Source of the DNA: Tubiluchus corallicola
Taxonomy: Eukaryota; Priapulida; Priapulimorpha; Priapulimorphida; Tubiluchidae
Assembly: GCA_030141605.1 (NCBI GenBank)
Contig: JAQGDQ010000003.1
Coordinates: 639,501 to 703,500 of the forward strand
Direction of reading: 5' to 3'
DNA: 64,000 nucleotides
This document shows positions 63,601-64,000 of this stretch, piece by piece. The notes beneath the pieces were generated by a model, which worked only from the letters and a program-made list of their open reading frames with translations, ran no database searches and was not told the origin of the DNA. Position 1 is the stretch's first letter. Each line of letters begins with the position of its first letter. The translations under genes and the position numbers were made by a program.

Positions 63601-63944
63601 CTTCAAGAACACTTATTGCGGCATATAGCAGTCCAGCTGCATGTTTGTTTAACCATAAAGTGCTTTGTTTGGTCCTGCTATGTAAAATTACTAAACAGGT
63701 AAAAATATATCACATGTGTAAAAAATTTTATGTGATGGTAGGAGAAAGAACACCAAGTGAGCGTTCTTCAGCAAAAGTTGGAGGAATCACAACGTGATTC
63801 GCAGCTGCAGATTGAGAAGCTGAAATCTGTGATAAAACAGTCAGGACTGGATCGAGCTAAAACAGTTGAGGAAAATTCCAACCTGCAATTTAGATTGTCA
63901 GATGCTAACACAACTATCAGCAAATTACAGCAAGAGCTCACTAG
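51666..63944 (+). CDS. KIF20B: Kinesin-6 motor, KIF20B-like, 3' end beyond the window
   Basis: Kinesin-6 proteins are plus-end microtubule motors of the central spindle and midbody. Exons: 51666-51929 (coding part; acceptor AG at 51659-51660), 53492-53750, 54549-54736, 56064-56181, 56670-56855, 57576-57687, 58852-58923, 59179-59325, 59851-60016, 60155-60340, 60973-61163, 63269-63386 and 63742-63944. They total 736 codons plus two bases, all in phase. Motor landmarks: VYLRVRPF (about 70-77), P-loop GVTNAGKT (about 163-170), a long Ser-rich insert before FVEVYNEYVYDLL as in kinesin-6, switch I NHCSSRSH (370-377), switch II DLAGSE (405-410), NINTSLMTLARC, and NISPCALYFDETIQTLKFSAIA near the motor end. 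Heptad-rich coiled coil follows from about residue 565. The segments LRVRPFTQ, QKEFF, RERLYDGLDLKP and the post-motor MEW..IVEEAD block resemble KIF20B more than KIF20A, but the A/B choice is an inference. The ATG at 51612 lies in the intron-like pyrimidine tract and was not used. Confidence 0.95.
52201..52565 (+). mobile_element. hAT-like terminal fragment in kinesin intron 1
   Basis: The left end cagtgctgtggagttgg resembles the common hAT terminus CAGTGCTGTGGAGTCGG, followed by repeated cc(a/g)actcc motifs and, near 52520, gactccgactcc and gactctgactcc. I recognise the end from family knowledge. The right terminus is degraded and no target duplication was found. Confidence 0.5.
52640..53130 (+). 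pseudogene. Decayed coding-like sequence of unknown origin
   Basis: Two frames with few stops read LELKLMEINELDKFVYLCKG and, further on, VIVSDAVPAFYKYVNRILKF. Codon choice and amino-acid mix look protein-coding, but internal stops and frame changes break it. It follows the hAT-like fragment and may be its remains. I do not recognise the protein. Confidence 0.3.
53717..53792 (+). repeat. 38-bp tandem duplication of the P-loop coding segment
   Basis: Positions 53717-53754 (the end of exon 2, GTNAGKTYTIQ region, and the donor) are repeated at 53755-53792 in the intron with about 32 of 38 bases identical. The second copy reads VTNAGKTYTMQ but lacks a GT at the equivalent donor position. Confidence 0.85.
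55288..55312. repeat. (AT)n microsatellite
   Basis: About twelve AT units in a kinesin intron. Confidence 0.9.
57875..58220. repeat. Tandem repeats in kinesin intron before the switch I completion exon
   Basis: actgaacacttaatgcacat recurs at 57891, 57959, 58021 and 58126 with agctgtttcaaaatggtaac between. Spacings are 68, 62 and 105 bp. There is no coding content. Confidence 0.8.
61996..62988 (-). mobile_element. pogo/Tigger-type DNA transposon, internally deleted
   Basis: Terminal inverted repeats begin cagtagtcg and match at 23 of the first 25 positions. TA dinucleotides flank both ends, as expected for Tc1/mariner-pogo insertion. On the minus strand from ATG 62437 a frame reads MEHKHKDLTVKEKLKILEEY, the N-terminal helix-turn-helix of CENP-B/Tigger-like transposases, then stops. 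After a frameshift ENLASKSRRTGKDCEVESVL continues the same domain (about 62260-62190). The catalytic DDE part is missing. It lies in the 2.1-kb intron before exon 12 of the kinesin gene. Confidence 0.8.
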
Positions 63945-64000
63945 GTACGTTTCTGTAAGTTTGTTTAAGGTAAGTGAGGTATGCGTGCGTGTGTGTGAAT

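Overview
The window is nuclear DNA from an animal. It is AT-rich (roughly two thirds A+T by eye), has short exons with GT..AG introns of a few hundred bases to about 4 kb, and carries many decayed transposable elements. The gene content (PSAT1, CARNMT1, PBDC1 and a kinesin-6) is metazoan. The repeat content and intron sizes suggest an invertebrate, but nothing I can read fixes the phylum.

Layout. (1) Positions 1-5848, minus strand: the 5' part of an unrecognised, Ser/Thr/Asn/Glu-rich protein gene. It has four visible coding exons, one longer than 2.4 kb that runs off the left edge. (2) 5849-12194: intergenic, with an imperfect inverted repeat, opposed LINE reverse-transcriptase tails and AT microsatellites, ending in a PSAT1 upstream region that holds an E-box palindrome and a CARE-like site. 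(3) 12195-18950, plus strand: a complete nine-exon phosphoserine aminotransferase gene (390 aa). (4) 18951-25134: intergenic, mostly featureless, with one nested duplication. (5) 25135-33375, minus strand: a complete eight-coding-exon carnosine N-methyltransferase gene (384 aa). (6) 35749-42402, minus strand: PBDC1, five coding exons found, first exon not found. One intron holds a minisatellite of about 157 bp period, and another holds several dispersed repeats. (7) 42403-50330: repeat-rich intergenic DNA with two short-period tandem arrays, a 1.46-kb hAT-type non-autonomous element with a perfect 8-bp target duplication, and a LINE 3' end. (8) 51666 to the right edge, plus strand: thirteen coding exons of a kinesin-6 motor, closest to KIF20B, with the complete motor domain and the start of the coiled coil. 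Its introns hold a pogo/Tigger-type element and a hAT-like fragment.

The four recognised genes do not form a pathway: serine biosynthesis, histidine-dipeptide methylation, a conserved small protein of unclear role, and a mitotic motor. I see no operon-like or cluster logic. All exon joins were made by hand from splice signals, phase continuity and remembered family sequence. I found no clear new biological system. The most unusual signals are short near-exact copies of conserved exon segments (the kinesin P-loop and a PBDC1 motif) lying in the adjacent introns.
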